Shown here: positions 16,531 to 25,092 of the stretch, in pieces | How positions within the stretch are numbered: the first letter of the stretch is position 1 | How the letters are laid out: each line of letters opens with the position of its first letter | Source: a bacterium UBP1_UBA4783 | Lineage (GTDB): Bacteria > Krumholzibacteriota > Krumholzibacteriia > Krumholzibacteriales > Krumholzibacteriaceae | Assembly (NCBI GenBank): GCA_002403075.1 | Contig: DHHB01000065.1 | Span: 21,187-59,844 of the forward strand | Direction: 5' to 3' | DNA: 38,658 bases | The notes under the pieces: model-generated | Databases searched by the model: none | The model's input: only the letters and a program-made list of their open reading frames with translations | What the model was told of the DNA's origin: nothing | Position numbers and translations under genes: made by a program

Positions 16531-18069
16531 TTACGGCAGGAGGAGAATCTTCGCCGCCGCGCGCGCCTTTCCCGCTCTCACCACGGCCAGGTAGAGCCCC
16601 GGCGCGAGCGCGGCCCCTCCGTCGCCTCTGCCGTCCCAGACGACCGTGTGCGATCCCGGTTCGAAGACCGAGCGCGCGAGCGACCGCACGCGGCGCCCGG
16701 CGACGGAGTAGATATCGATCGACGCCCCGCATCGCTCGTCCGTCGAGACGGTGAAGCTCGTCGTTCCGCGGAACGGGTTCGGACGCGCGACGACGGAGAA
16801 CGGCGCCGGGACGGGGGGCTTCCCCTCGTCTCCGCCGCCCGTGCCGTTCGCCGGATCGACGTAGGCGCGGTAGTATATCTCGCGGTTTCCGTCGCGCATG
16901 TCCACCCACGCGACGTGGAGGTTTTTATTCGGCTCTGCGAGAAGACAGCAGAGGTCGCTCGTCCCGTCCCCCTCGGAGATCCTCGTCGGGCCCCACCACG
17001 AGCCGTTCGTTCTCCGCTGGAAGGACACCTCGGAATTGAGATCGGAAACGCGGCGGTCCCAGTAAACGAGAAACACCTCGTTCCCGGCCGCGTCGACGCT
17101 CGGATGGTAGTGCGTGCACGGCTCGTTCGTCACCGCCGCTTCGTCCTCCCAGCCGGCGGGCCCGCGGCTGCGGTAGTATATCTGCTCGTGATCGCCGCGC
17201 CCGTCGATCCACGCGACGTGCGCGCGGCCGCTGTCGTCGACGGCGATCGAGGGCCTCATGGCGTTCGCCGCGGGATCGGTGACGAGCTCCTCCTCGAGCC
17301 AGACGCTTCCCGCTTTTCTCCGGTAGTAGATCTTGCCGAAGATCCCCCACGCGTCCGCGCGCGTATCCCACCACGCGACGTGTATCGAGCCGTCCGGTCC
17401 CCGGTCGATCGTCGGGACCATGCGCTTGCCGGTCGCCTCGCTCGTTAGCGCGGCGGCGGGGGACCACGTTTCGTTCGCGAAGGTCCGGTGCATGATCTGC
17501 GTCGTCGTGGAGTCCACGGTCTCCATGTACACCATGTGCAGGGTGTCGCCGACCGCGACGAGGGCGGAGGCGTACGAGTCCCCGGGGGTGAAGGTGATCC
17601 GCGTCTCCGGCGACCAGGCGCCGAACGTCCAGTAGCGGTGATAGATCTCCATGTTGCCGGTCCGGTCGTCGTTCCACGCGAGATGGACGATCCCGGACGC
17701 GTCGACGGCGAGGTTCGGGCGGGCGGAGGTTCCCGCCGCGAAGCTGAGGCGTTCCTCGGGCCCCCAGATCCCCCCGGTCCGCATGCGGTGATAGATCTCG
17801 TAGTTTCGGTCGCGGTCGTCGAGCCAGACGACGTGCAGAACGCCGTCGCCGTCGACGGCGAGGTACTTCGCGTTGTTCGGGGGCGTGCTGGAGGTCCCTT
17901 CGTCGTTCGTGAGCCGCGTTTCGCTCAGCCAGCCCGATGGCTGCGCGTGAGCGGCCCGCGGAAGGGAGGCTCCGAGAAGAGCCGCGGCGAGCCACGCCGA
18001 CAACGCTATATGCACAAGCGAATTGCGGTGAACGTTGAACGCGCGGCCGATGCGTGATTCGATGCTCAT
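16531..18069 (-). CDS. Secreted seven-repeat beta-propeller with FlgD-like C-terminal domain
   Basis: The 512-residue protein has a long signal peptide ending in AHA (around residue 42). Seven repeats of about 50-55 residues follow, each with a pattern like AVDxxGxxHVAWxDxRxxNxEIYYR, so a seven-bladed propeller resembling sialidase or BNR folds is likely. After a Gly/Pro linker, residues 422-512 form a FlgD_ig or T9SS-type domain: PNPFRG, IDIYSVAGRRVRSL, HTVVWDGRGDGG, LAPGLYLAVVRAG. Such C-terminal domains are common in secreted proteins of FCB-group bacteria and may direct export or anchoring. The catalytic Arg triad of true sialidases is not evident. The substrate is unknown. Confidence 0.85.
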   Translation of the reverse strand: MSIESRIGRAFNVHRNSLVHIALSAWLAAALLGASLPRAAHAQPSGWLSETRLTNDEGTSSTPPNNAKYLAVDGDGVLHVVWLDDRDRNYEIYHRMRTGGIWGPEERLSFAAGTSARPNLAVDASGIVHLAWNDDRTGNMEIYHRYWTFGAWSPETRITFTPGDSYASALVAVGDTLHMVYMETVDSTTTQIMHRTFANETWSPAAALTSEATGKRMVPTIDRGPDGSIHVAWWDTRADAWGIFGKIYYRRKAGSVWLEEELVTDPAANAMRPSIAVDDSGRAHVAWIDGRGDHEQIYYRSRGPAGWEDEAAVTNEPCTHYHPSVDAAGNEVFLVYWDRRVSDLNSEVSFQRRTNGSWWGPTRISEGDGTSDLCCLLAEPNKNLHVAWVDMRDGNREIYYRAYVDPANGTGGGDEGKPPVPAPFSVVARPNPFRGTTSFTVSTDERCGASIDIYSVAGRRVRSLARSVFEPGSHTVVWDGRGDGGAALAPGLYLAVVRAGKARAAAKILLLP

Positions 18070-18148
18070 ATCCGTCCGAACCGGCTTTCGGGGGGGCGCG
18101 ATTCGAGAGCCGTCGCCCGTATCGGAAGGTAATCATAGAGGCGGCGGG

Positions 18149-18177
18149 TTGCAACCCATGATTTTAAGGCGTATTCT
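18149..18177 (+). promoter_or_regulatory. Candidate promoter for the peptide ABC operon
   Basis: TTGCAA (18149-18154), 17 bases, TATTCT (18172-18177). The -35 sits inside the palindrome GGGTTGCAACCC (18146-18157), which could be an operator, although a 12-base palindrome is expected several times by chance in a window this size. The leader would be about 70 bases. Confidence 0.4.
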
Positions 18178-18253
18178 TCGGCGGCCGGGCTCGCTCTGGC
18201 ATGCAGGATGCTTATCGCCCTGCGGGAGAGTGCGCCCGCGCGCAAGGCATGCA

Positions 18254-19963
18254 ATGAAAACCGGTTGCCGAATTATCATGACGATCGTCTGCGCCGTCTC
18301 GCTCGCCGCGCCGGCGGGTTGCGGCCCGGGACGGGGGGACGGTTCGAGCTCGGGACGCGGCGGCTCGGGCGGCGGGCGCGCGGCGGTCGCCGGCTCCGGC
18401 CGCGCCGTTCCGAGAGGCCGTCTCGTGATCGGCATGCAGCAGGAGCCCGAGATCCTGAACGAAGCGATCAACTCCATGGTCGCATCCGTCTACGTGTGCA
18501 ACCTCGTCTTCAGCAAGTTCGTCAAGTACAACGACCGCCTCGAGCTCGTTCCCGACCTCATAGAGGAAATCCCGACGCTCGAGAACGGCGGAGTATCCGC
18601 CGACCATCTCGTTTACACCTACCGCATCAGGAAGAACGCCCGGTGGCACGACGGCGCGCCGGTCACCTCTTTCGACGCGAAGTTCAGCTGGCAGGTCATG
18701 GTGCATCCGGACATTAACGTCGAGACGCGGCAGGGCTGGGACGTCGTCGAGCGCGTCGAGACTCCGGACTCGCACACCGTCGTCTTTCATCTGCGCGAGG
18801 TCTACGCGAACTTCGTCGGGGATTGCTTCTACGACGAATCGGTGCTGCCGAGGCATCTCCTCGCCTCCGAGCTCGGCGGCTCCTTCCAGAGCGCCGCGTT
18901 CCACCGCCGCCCCGTGGGATCGGGGCCGTTCGTATTCAAAACGTGGACGAGCGGCTCGCACGTCGTTCTCGAGGCGAACCGCGACTACTACGGCGAGGGG
19001 CCGTTTCTCGAGGAGATCGTGATCAAGTTCGTTCCCGACGGCAACGCGCTCGTGATGCAGCTCGAGACCGGGGAGGTTCAGGCAGTCGACAACGCGCCGA
19101 ACTCGCTCCTTCCCCTCATGGAACGCCTCGGCGGGGCGAAGCTCTACCGGAATCCGGCGCTCTTCAATGAGCATCTCGATCTCAACTGCGAGCATCCCGT
19201 TCTCGGCGACGTCCGGGTGCGCCGCGCGCTCGCGCTCGCGACCGACCGCCGGGAGCTTTCGGAGAAGATATACGGAGGCGTCTGGCTCCCGGCGTACGGA
19301 GACGACCATCCGAGCTCGCCCTATTACAACCCGGACGTCGAGCGGCTCTGGGCCTTCGATCAGGCGGAGGCGAGAAAGCTCCTCGCCTCGGCGGGATGGA
19401 TCGACCGAGACGGCGACGGCGTTCGCGAGAAGGACGGCGCGCCGCTTCGCCTCGCGATCTCGACGACGACGGGCAACCTCAACCGGGAGCGCACCGAGCT
19501 CGTGCTCCGCGAGCAGTACGCGCGCGTCGGCGTCGCGCTCGAGGTGCGCAACTTCCATCCGGCCGAGCTCTACGCGAGCTGGGACGAGGGCGGCGTGCTG
19601 CGGCGGGGCGCCTTCGACATAGCGCTCTACGCGATCCTCACTCCGCCCGATCCGTCGACGAAGGACGGATCGTATTCGGAGACGTTCGTTCCTCCGGCCG
19701 GGCAGAATTTCACTCGCATCAGAAGCGCCCGGCTCACTCGGCTCCTCGCGGAGGGATCCCGCACCGTGGACGAGGCCGCGCGAAAGAAGATTTACGACGA
19801 GGTCGCCGTCGTTCTCGCCGAGGAAGCGCCGGCGATCCCGCTCCTCTGGGTGACGCAGCTCGATTGCATGCCGGCCTCGCTCGAGAACTATCGGCCGAAT
19901 CCGACCCAGTCGGGGGATACGTGGAACGCGAACGAGTGGCGGTTCCGGGAGGTCGAGCGATGA
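18254..19963 (+). CDS. ABC transporter substrate-binding lipoprotein, family 5 (peptide/nickel type)
   Basis: ATG 18254 starts a lipoprotein signal with lipobox LAAPAGC (Cys23), followed by a Gly/Ser-rich linker of about 30 residues. The mature protein (569 residues in total) has the family-5 pattern: GRLVIGMQQEPEILN, the WHDGAPVTSFDAKFSW signature near residue 135, VGSGPFVFKTW, and DVRVRRALALATDRREL. The gene product would capture peptides or similar solutes in the periplasm and feed the permeases encoded at 21433-23252. Its stop overlaps the next start (ATGA). The actual ligand cannot be predicted from sequence. Confidence 0.9.
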   Translation: MKTGCRIIMTIVCAVSLAAPAGCGPGRGDGSSSGRGGSGGGRAAVAGSGRAVPRGRLVIGMQQEPEILNEAINSMVASVYVCNLVFSKFVKYNDRLELVPDLIEEIPTLENGGVSADHLVYTYRIRKNARWHDGAPVTSFDAKFSWQVMVHPDINVETRQGWDVVERVETPDSHTVVFHLREVYANFVGDCFYDESVLPRHLLASELGGSFQSAAFHRRPVGSGPFVFKTWTSGSHVVLEANRDYYGEGPFLEEIVIKFVPDGNALVMQLETGEVQAVDNAPNSLLPLMERLGGAKLYRNPALFNEHLDLNCEHPVLGDVRVRRALALATDRRELSEKIYGGVWLPAYGDDHPSSPYYNPDVERLWAFDQAEARKLLASAGWIDRDGDGVREKDGAPLRLAISTTTGNLNRERTELVLREQYARVGVALEVRNFHPAELYASWDEGGVLRRGAFDIALYAILTPPDPSTKDGSYSETFVPPAGQNFTRIRSARLTRLLAEGSRTVDEAARKKIYDEVAVVLAEEAPAIPLLWVTQLDCMPASLENYRPNPTQSGDTWNANEWRFREVER

Positions 19964-21417
19964 GAGCGCGCGCCGCCGCCGTCGCCGCGGTGTCCACCGC
20001 GGCCGTTCTCGCCCTGCTCCTGCTTTTCGGCGGGCGGGGGGCGCGCAGCGCCGACGCGCCGCGGATCGAATTCCGCGGCGCGGCCCGCAGCGTGGGCGGA
20101 TCGTGCCTCGTCGTGACGGCCGGCGGCGTCCGCTTCGCCGTCGATTGCGGATCGCTCGGAGAGGAGGGGGGCGGGGAGCTTCCGGATCTGCCCGATTCCC
20201 TCGCCTTCGTCATCCTGACGCACGCGCACACCGATCACTGCGGTCTCCTGCCCCGGCTCTTCGAAGCCGGCTTCGACGGCCCCGTCTACTGCACGCGCGC
20301 GACGGCGCGTCTCGCGCCGATCATGCTCGGCATGATCCGGGGGATCTCGGGCGCTTCGGTCGCGCGGGCCGCGTTCGACCGGACGATCGCCGGATTCTCG
20401 GAGGTTCCGTTCGGGCGCGAGGCCGCTCACGGCGGGGTGCGGTTCCGGTTCCGGCGCGCCGAGCATCTGCTCGGCGCGGCGTCCGTCGAGCTGTGGCTGC
20501 CGGCCGGCGACGACACGGTGCTGCTCGTCGTTTCGGGCGACATCGGCGGCGGCAACAGCCTGCTCGTCCCTCCGGCCGAGATACCGGCACGGGCCGACTA
20601 CGTCGTCATGGAGTCGACGTACGGGGGCGTTGTCCGCGCGGAGGCCGGCGGCTCCGCGCCGGGGCGCGAGAAATTCGCGCGAGCCGTCGGCGAGGCGCTC
20701 GAGGCGGGAGGGGACGTCCTTATTCCAGCGTTCACCCTCGGACGGACGCAGGAGGTCATGGCGGTCATCGACCGGTACCAGCGCGCGGGCGTCATACCGC
20801 CCGAGTCCGAGGTCTACGTGGACAGCCCGACCGCCCACAAGATAACGGCCGTATACCGGACGCTCCGGGAGGAGCTCTCGGAAGAGGCGCGGAACATGTA
20901 TCCGGGCGAGCCGCTCCGCTTTCCGTCCCTGCGGGAGGTGCGCAGCCGCACATCGATGAAGGTGCACGATCGCCGGCATGTCCCCGCCGTATTCGTCACC
21001 TCGAGCGGCGATCTCTCGCACGCGAACTCGCCGCGCCATCTCATGCGGATGTTCGAGGACCGCGGGAATCTCCTCTGCATCATCGGCTGGCAGCCCCCCG
21101 GCTCGCTCGGGGCGCGGCTTCTCGCCGGCGAGAGCCCCGTTCTCGTCCGGTACCGCGAAGGGAACGAGAACCTCGAGGAATGGATCGATCCCGAGCTTTC
21201 CGTCGAGTCCTCCGCCGCGTTTTCGGGGCACGCCGACGCCGCGGGCCTGCTCGGCTGGATCTCGGCCGTGCGCGGGACGCGGAAGGTGTTTCTCGTCCAC
21301 GGCGAGGAGCGGAACGCGAAGGCGCTCGCGAAATCGATCCGCGAGGCGCTCGGGACGGACGTCGAGATTCCCGAGCGGGGGGCCGTGCGCGAGCTCGTCC
21401 CCGTGCGCGGGTCGTAG
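19960..21417 (+). CDS. Beta-CASP metallo-beta-lactamase-fold nuclease with N-terminal export signal
   Basis: The 485 residues carry the complete metal set of beta-CASP RNases: HAHTDH (His88, His90, Asp92, His93), His169 in EHLLGA, Asp194 in SGDIGGG, Glu218 in MESTYGG (motif A), His424 in FSGHAD (motif B) and His447 in LVHGEERN (motif C). The beta-CASP insert shows LIPAFTLGRTQE and VYVDSPTA. Relatives are cytoplasmic RNA-processing enzymes. Here a clear hydrophobic segment (residues 8-23) and a plausible signal peptidase site after Ser30 come first. GGAGG stands just before the ATG, and no start codon lies between residue 11 and the core. The gene is translationally coupled to the binding-protein gene. 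A periplasmic or membrane-tethered nuclease is inferred. Confidence 0.85.
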   Translation: MRARAAAVAAVSTAAVLALLLLFGGRGARSADAPRIEFRGAARSVGGSCLVVTAGGVRFAVDCGSLGEEGGGELPDLPDSLAFVILTHAHTDHCGLLPRLFEAGFDGPVYCTRATARLAPIMLGMIRGISGASVARAAFDRTIAGFSEVPFGREAAHGGVRFRFRRAEHLLGAASVELWLPAGDDTVLLVVSGDIGGGNSLLVPPAEIPARADYVVMESTYGGVVRAEAGGSAPGREKFARAVGEALEAGGDVLIPAFTLGRTQEVMAVIDRYQRAGVIPPESEVYVDSPTAHKITAVYRTLREELSEEARNMYPGEPLRFPSLREVRSRTSMKVHDRRHVPAVFVTSSGDLSHANSPRHLMRMFEDRGNLLCIIGWQPPGSLGARLLAGESPVLVRYREGNENLEEWIDPELSVESSAAFSGHADAAGLLGWISAVRGTRKVFLVHGEERNAKALAKSIREALGTDVEIPERGAVRELVPVRGS

Positions 21418-21432
21418 GACGGTGGAGACCGC

Positions 21433-22440
21433 ATGAAACGCTACGTCTTCCGCCGGCTTCTTCGCGTCGTTCCGATCGTGCTGCTCGTCTCCGTCGCGAC
21501 GTTCGCGCTGCTCCATCTCGCGCCCGGCGGCCCGGCGGCGGTCATGTTCGGAGGCCGCAGCGTATCGGACGCGGATCTCGCGCGGATCGAACGCGGTCTC
21601 GGGCTCGACCGGCCGCTTCCGGTTCAGTACCTCCAGTGGCTGCGCCGCGTCTTTCTCGGATTCGATTTCGGGACGAGCTACACGACGGGGGAGCCCGTAT
21701 CCCGCATGATCCTCGCGCGCGCGGGCGCGACCCTCGAGCTCATGGGAGCCGCGTTCGCCCTCGCCTTCGTCGTCGCGCTCGCGGCGGGCGCCGTCTCGGC
21801 GGCGCGGCGGGACCGCTTCGTCGACGAGCTTTTCTCGGTGCTCTCCGCCGCCGGCATGTCGATGCCCGTCTTCTGGCTCGGGATCGTCGCGATCTACGTC
21901 TTCTCGGTCCGGCTCGGCGTTCTTCCGAGCGGCGGCCGAGAGACGATCGGGGCCGCGGGAGCCGCCGACCGTCTGCGGCATCTCGCTCTCCCGGCGGTCG
22001 TTCTCGCCTCGGGCTTCGCCGCCTCCTGGAGCCGCTACGTGCGGGCGCAGCTCCTCGAGGTCATGAGCGGCGAGTTCGTCCGCACCGCCCGCGCCAAGGG
22101 GCTCGGCGAAGGGACCGTCCTCTGGAAGCACGCCCTGCGGCCGTCGCTGCTGCCGGTGCTCACCGTGATGGTTCTCCATCTGCCCGCGCTCTTCACGGGA
22201 GCGGTGATCACGGAGACGGTCTTCTCGTGGCCGGGAATGGGCAGGCTCTTCTACGAGGGGCTCGCGCGCCACGATTACCCGCGCGTGCTCGGCGTCGTCG
22301 TCGTCGCCTCCTTTCTCGTCATCCTCGCGAACCTGCTCGGCGACGTCCTCAACGCGGCGGTGGATCCGAGGATATCGCTCGAGCGCGGCGGCGTGCGCGC
22401 TGCGGAGCGTCCGGCGGCGCCGGGAAGGGGCGTATCATGA
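21433..22440 (+). CDS. ABC transporter permease, DppB type
   Basis: The 335-residue inner-membrane permease has the typical N-terminal RRLLRVVPIVLLVS helix, a periplasmic APGGPAAVMFGG segment, and four or five further helices. The EAA loop EFVRTARAKGLGEGTVLWKHALR contacts the ATPase. TETVFSWPGMGRLFYEGL is also characteristic of DppB/OppB. It follows the beta-CASP gene by 15 bases and ends in an ATGA overlap with the second permease. Confidence 0.93.
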   Translation: MKRYVFRRLLRVVPIVLLVSVATFALLHLAPGGPAAVMFGGRSVSDADLARIERGLGLDRPLPVQYLQWLRRVFLGFDFGTSYTTGEPVSRMILARAGATLELMGAAFALAFVVALAAGAVSAARRDRFVDELFSVLSAAGMSMPVFWLGIVAIYVFSVRLGVLPSGGRETIGAAGAADRLRHLALPAVVLASGFAASWSRYVRAQLLEVMSGEFVRTARAKGLGEGTVLWKHALRPSLLPVLTVMVLHLPALFTGAVITETVFSWPGMGRLFYEGLARHDYPRVLGVVVVASFLVILANLLGDVLNAAVDPRISLERGGVRAAERPAAPGRGVS

Positions 22441-23252
22441 GCGCGCGTTTTCTCGCCTACCGGCCCGCGGCCTACTCGCTCGTCCTTCTCTCGCTCGTGC
22501 TCGCGATCTCGCTCGGCGCGCCGCTCTTCGCGCCGCACGGGCGCGACGATATCGATCTCGATCGGGTGCTCGCCGCGCCCTCCGCGGAGCATCCTCTCGG
22601 CACCGACGAGCTCGGGCGGGACACCCTGACGCGGGTCATCCACGCGGGTCGCTACAGTCTCCTCGTCGCCTTCGCGGCCGTCGCGATCGCGGCGGCGATC
22701 GGCGTCGTCGCGGGCGCCGCGGCCGGTTTTTTCGGCGGGGCGGCCGACGCCGGGATCTCGATCGTCATGGATCTTTTTCTCTCCGTGCCGGCGTTTCTCG
22801 TGCTGCTCGCCGCCGCCGCGGCGGCGGGCGCGCGTCTCTGGCTCATTCCCGTCATCATCGGCGCCGCGTCGTGGGTCGAGACGGCCCGCGTCGTCCGCTC
22901 GCTCGTGCTGTCGCTCCGGGATCGGGGGTTCGTCGAAGCGGCGCGGGCGATCGGGGCGGGACGGATGAGATTGCTCGCGCGGCATCTCCTTCCCGGCGCG
23001 ATTCCGGCCGTGATCGTCGCGGCGACGACGGGGTTCGCGCAGGCGATGATCGCCGAATCCGCCCTGAGCTTCCTCGGCTTCGGCGTTCAGCCGCCGGCGC
23101 CGACGTGGGGCAACATGCTGCAGAACGCCCACCTCTTCGTCCGGGAGGCCCCCGCGGCCGCCTTCGCCCCGGGATTCATGATCTTCGTCACGTGCCTCGC
23201 GTTTCATTACGCCGGCGAGGGGCTGCGCAGGGCGCTTGCCATCGGCGACTGA
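22437..23252 (+). CDS. ABC transporter permease, DppC type
   Basis: ATG 22437 overlaps the stop of the first permease, and the product has 271 residues. It shows the DppC/OppC hallmarks HPLGTDELGRDTLTRVIHAGR near residue 50, the EAA loop GFVEAARAIGAGRMRLLARHLLP, and ESALSFLGFGVQPPAPTWGNML. The operon lacks the two ATP-binding subunits normally encoded next, so these must be supplied from elsewhere in the genome. Confidence 0.93.
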   Translation: MSARFLAYRPAAYSLVLLSLVLAISLGAPLFAPHGRDDIDLDRVLAAPSAEHPLGTDELGRDTLTRVIHAGRYSLLVAFAAVAIAAAIGVVAGAAAGFFGGAADAGISIVMDLFLSVPAFLVLLAAAAAAGARLWLIPVIIGAASWVETARVVRSLVLSLRDRGFVEAARAIGAGRMRLLARHLLPGAIPAVIVAATTGFAQAMIAESALSFLGFGVQPPAPTWGNMLQNAHLFVREAPAAAFAPGFMIFVTCLAFHYAGEGLRRALAIGD

Positions 23253-23271
23253 CGGCGCTAGAATCCGAGGC

Positions 23272-24306
23272 ATGAACACGCCGATCAAGGCCGTCGGCCT
23301 CGTTTCCGGGGGGCTCGACAGCGCGCTCGCCGTCGCCGTGATCCGGCGGCAGGGGATCGAAGTCGTCGGACTGCACGTCGCGATCGGATACGCCGCGGGG
23401 ATCATGCGGCGCGAGGTCGCGGGCGAGAGGCTCGACGCGCTGCTCGAGGAGGAGGCGCGGCGGATGTCCGGCTCGTTCGGGACGCGGGTGCTCGTCATCG
23501 ATCGCTCGACCGAGTATCTCGATATCCTCCTGCACCCCCGTCACGGATACGGCGCGAACGTGAACCCCTGCATCGACTGCCATCTCTACATGATCCGCGA
23601 GGCGAAGCGGATCATGGAGCGCGAGGGCGCGAGGTTCGTCTTCACCGGAGAGGTGCTCGGCCAGCGGCCGATGTCGCAGAACCGCGCCGCCCTCGGCGTC
23701 ATCGACCGGGAGAGCGGCCTCGGCGGGCTGCTCGTCCGCCCCTTGAGCGCGAAGCTGCTCGAGCCGACGCTCCCCGAGCTCGAGGGCTGGCTCGACAGGG
23801 AGCGTCTTCTCGACATCGCGGGCCGCTCGCGCGCGCGGCAGATGGCGCTCGCCGGCGAGCTCGCCGTCGAGGGCTACCAATCCCCCGCGGGGGGCTGTCT
23901 CCTCACCGACGCGAACTACGCGGCCAAGGTGCGAGACTGGATGGCCCACGCCGCCGGCGCTCCTCTCACGCGCGAGGAGACGCTGCTCTTCTCGGTCGGG
24001 AGGCATTTCCGGCTCTCCCCGACGGTGAAGATCGTCGTCGGACGCCGCGAGGTCGAGAACGGCTATCTCGAACGCGAGTGGGGGAGGCTGTGGCTCGCCT
24101 CGCCGGTCGACGTGCCGGGGCCGACCGCGCTCGTGCAGGGAAACGCGACCGACGACGATCTCTCGGTCGCGGCCTCCTTCGTCGCCCGGTACGGCGACGC
24201 GAAGGACGCCCCGAGCACGCGTGTCGCGGTCAGGCGGGGGGACGAGAGCCGGACGTACGACGCGGCCCCCGCTCCCGAGGATCTCGTGGAACGCACCCGC
24301 ATCTAG
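23272..24306 (+). CDS. PP-loop tRNA-thiolation-like ATPase with NFACT-R-like C-terminal domain
   Basis: The 344-residue protein opens with the PP-loop GLVSGGLDSALA (residues 9-20) of adenylating sulfur-transfer enzymes such as MnmA and ThiI. Three cysteines, Cys100 and Cys103 in NPCIDCH and Cys209 in AGGCLLTD, form the pattern linked in related enzymes to a [4Fe-4S] cluster. The GEVLGQRPMSQNR block and the later VRPLSAKLLEPT are typical of a distinct MnmA-like group. Residues about 240-330 (VGRREVENGYLE, LWLASPVDVPGPTAL) resemble the NFACT-R (DUF814) RNA-binding domain. A role in tRNA thiolation is inferred. The family is often misannotated as a methyltransferase. Confidence 0.8.
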   Translation: MNTPIKAVGLVSGGLDSALAVAVIRRQGIEVVGLHVAIGYAAGIMRREVAGERLDALLEEEARRMSGSFGTRVLVIDRSTEYLDILLHPRHGYGANVNPCIDCHLYMIREAKRIMEREGARFVFTGEVLGQRPMSQNRAALGVIDRESGLGGLLVRPLSAKLLEPTLPELEGWLDRERLLDIAGRSRARQMALAGELAVEGYQSPAGGCLLTDANYAAKVRDWMAHAAGAPLTREETLLFSVGRHFRLSPTVKIVVGRREVENGYLEREWGRLWLASPVDVPGPTALVQGNATDDDLSVAASFVARYGDAKDAPSTRVAVRRGDESRTYDAAPAPEDLVERTRI

Positions 24307-24388
24307 GCGGCCGCGCGCCGCGGCGTCCGGAAAAAACTCTCTGAGACGATGTCGCCGAGTCGCCGGCGCGGGACCGCGGCCGCCGCCG

Positions 24389-24928
24389 TCAGAACTCCTC
24401 CGTCCAGAGACGCCGGAGCTCCTCGCGCCGCTCGAGGTAGCGTTTGATCATGCGGCCGTGGGCTTCGAAGGCCATATCGGGGAGCAGGGAGGGATCGAAG
24501 AAGGCGAGATCGGCGGCGTCGTCGCCGGGGCGCGGCCGCCCCTCGTAGCCCGCGAAGGAGTACCCGATGATGAGGATGGAAGCGCCGTAGTACGCGCTCT
24601 CCTGAAAGATGATATCGACGAGCGACGGGTCGCTCGCGCGCACGCCGCACTCCTCCTCGAGCTCTCGCCGCGCCGCATCCGCCGGGCTCTCGCCCATTTC
24701 GATGAACCCTCCCGGCAGGGCCCAGCGCCCGCGCCCCGGCTCCCGGCTTCGCAGTATGAGAAGCATCTTGCCGCTCTCGTCCGTGACGATCGCCGTCGCC
24801 GCCGGGATCGGATTCTCGTAGATGAAACGGCGCTCCTCGCCGCAGTAGAGGCGCGAGCGGCCGTCGCCTTCGCGCCGCTCGAGCGGCTTTCCGCAGTACG
24901 GGCAGTAGAGCTTCGCGATCCGCGTCAT
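24389..24928 (-). CDS. NUDIX hydrolase with N-terminal zinc-ribbon-like segment
   Basis: The start at 24928 is supported by GGAGG upstream and by the conserved beginning MTRIAKLYCPYCG; the open frame continues to 24979. The Nudix box GGFIEMGESPADAARRELEE (followed by ECGV) fits Gx5Ex7REUxEExGU exactly, so a metal-dependent hydrolase of nucleoside diphosphate derivatives is expected. The N-terminal ribbon has CPYC and one further Cys in LYCGEE, but the fourth Cys usual in this class is missing. The 179-residue product has no close functional cue from its neighbours. Confidence 0.9.
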   Translation of the reverse strand: MTRIAKLYCPYCGKPLERREGDGRSRLYCGEERRFIYENPIPAATAIVTDESGKMLLILRSREPGRGRWALPGGFIEMGESPADAARRELEEECGVRASDPSLVDIIFQESAYYGASILIIGYSFAGYEGRPRPGDDAADLAFFDPSLLPDMAFEAHGRMIKRYLERREELRRLWTEEF

Positions 24929-24950
24929 AGGGGTCGTTCCTCCATCCGCG

Positions 24951-24979
24951 AGCATACGAGCGCGGCGGCCGCGCGGCAA
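24951..24979 (-). promoter_or_regulatory. Candidate promoter for the NUDIX gene
   Basis: On the minus strand, TTGCCG (24974-24979), 17 bases, TATGCT (24951-24956). The -10 lies 22 bases before the chosen start. Confidence 0.4.
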
Positions 24980-25025
24980 GTCTCAAGTGAGCGCGGCCGG
25001 GCGCGCCGGTGAGCCGAAGTTGTCC

Positions 25026-25054
25026 TTGCCGCCCCGCGGCCCCTTCGCTAGCAT
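25026..25054 (+). promoter_or_regulatory. Candidate promoter for the PfkB-family kinase
   Basis: TTGCCG (25026-25031), 17 bases, TAGCAT (25049-25054); each box matches 4 of 6. The leader would be about 30 bases. Confidence 0.4.
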
Positions 25055-25092
25055 GGGCTCGCCGGCGGCTCGCCGGGGAGGGATGCGCGGAG

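Noticed and set aside
18146..18157. Perfect palindrome GGGTTGCAACCC as an operator
   Set aside because: A 12-base palindrome is expected roughly nine times by chance in this length; kept only as a remark on the promoter entry.
24306..24384. Ten-base inverted repeat (GGCGGCCGCG/CGCGGCCGCC) spanning the convergent gap
   Set aside because: Both arms contain the self-complementary GCGGCCGC; the 59-base loop and lack of T tract make a functional stem doubtful.
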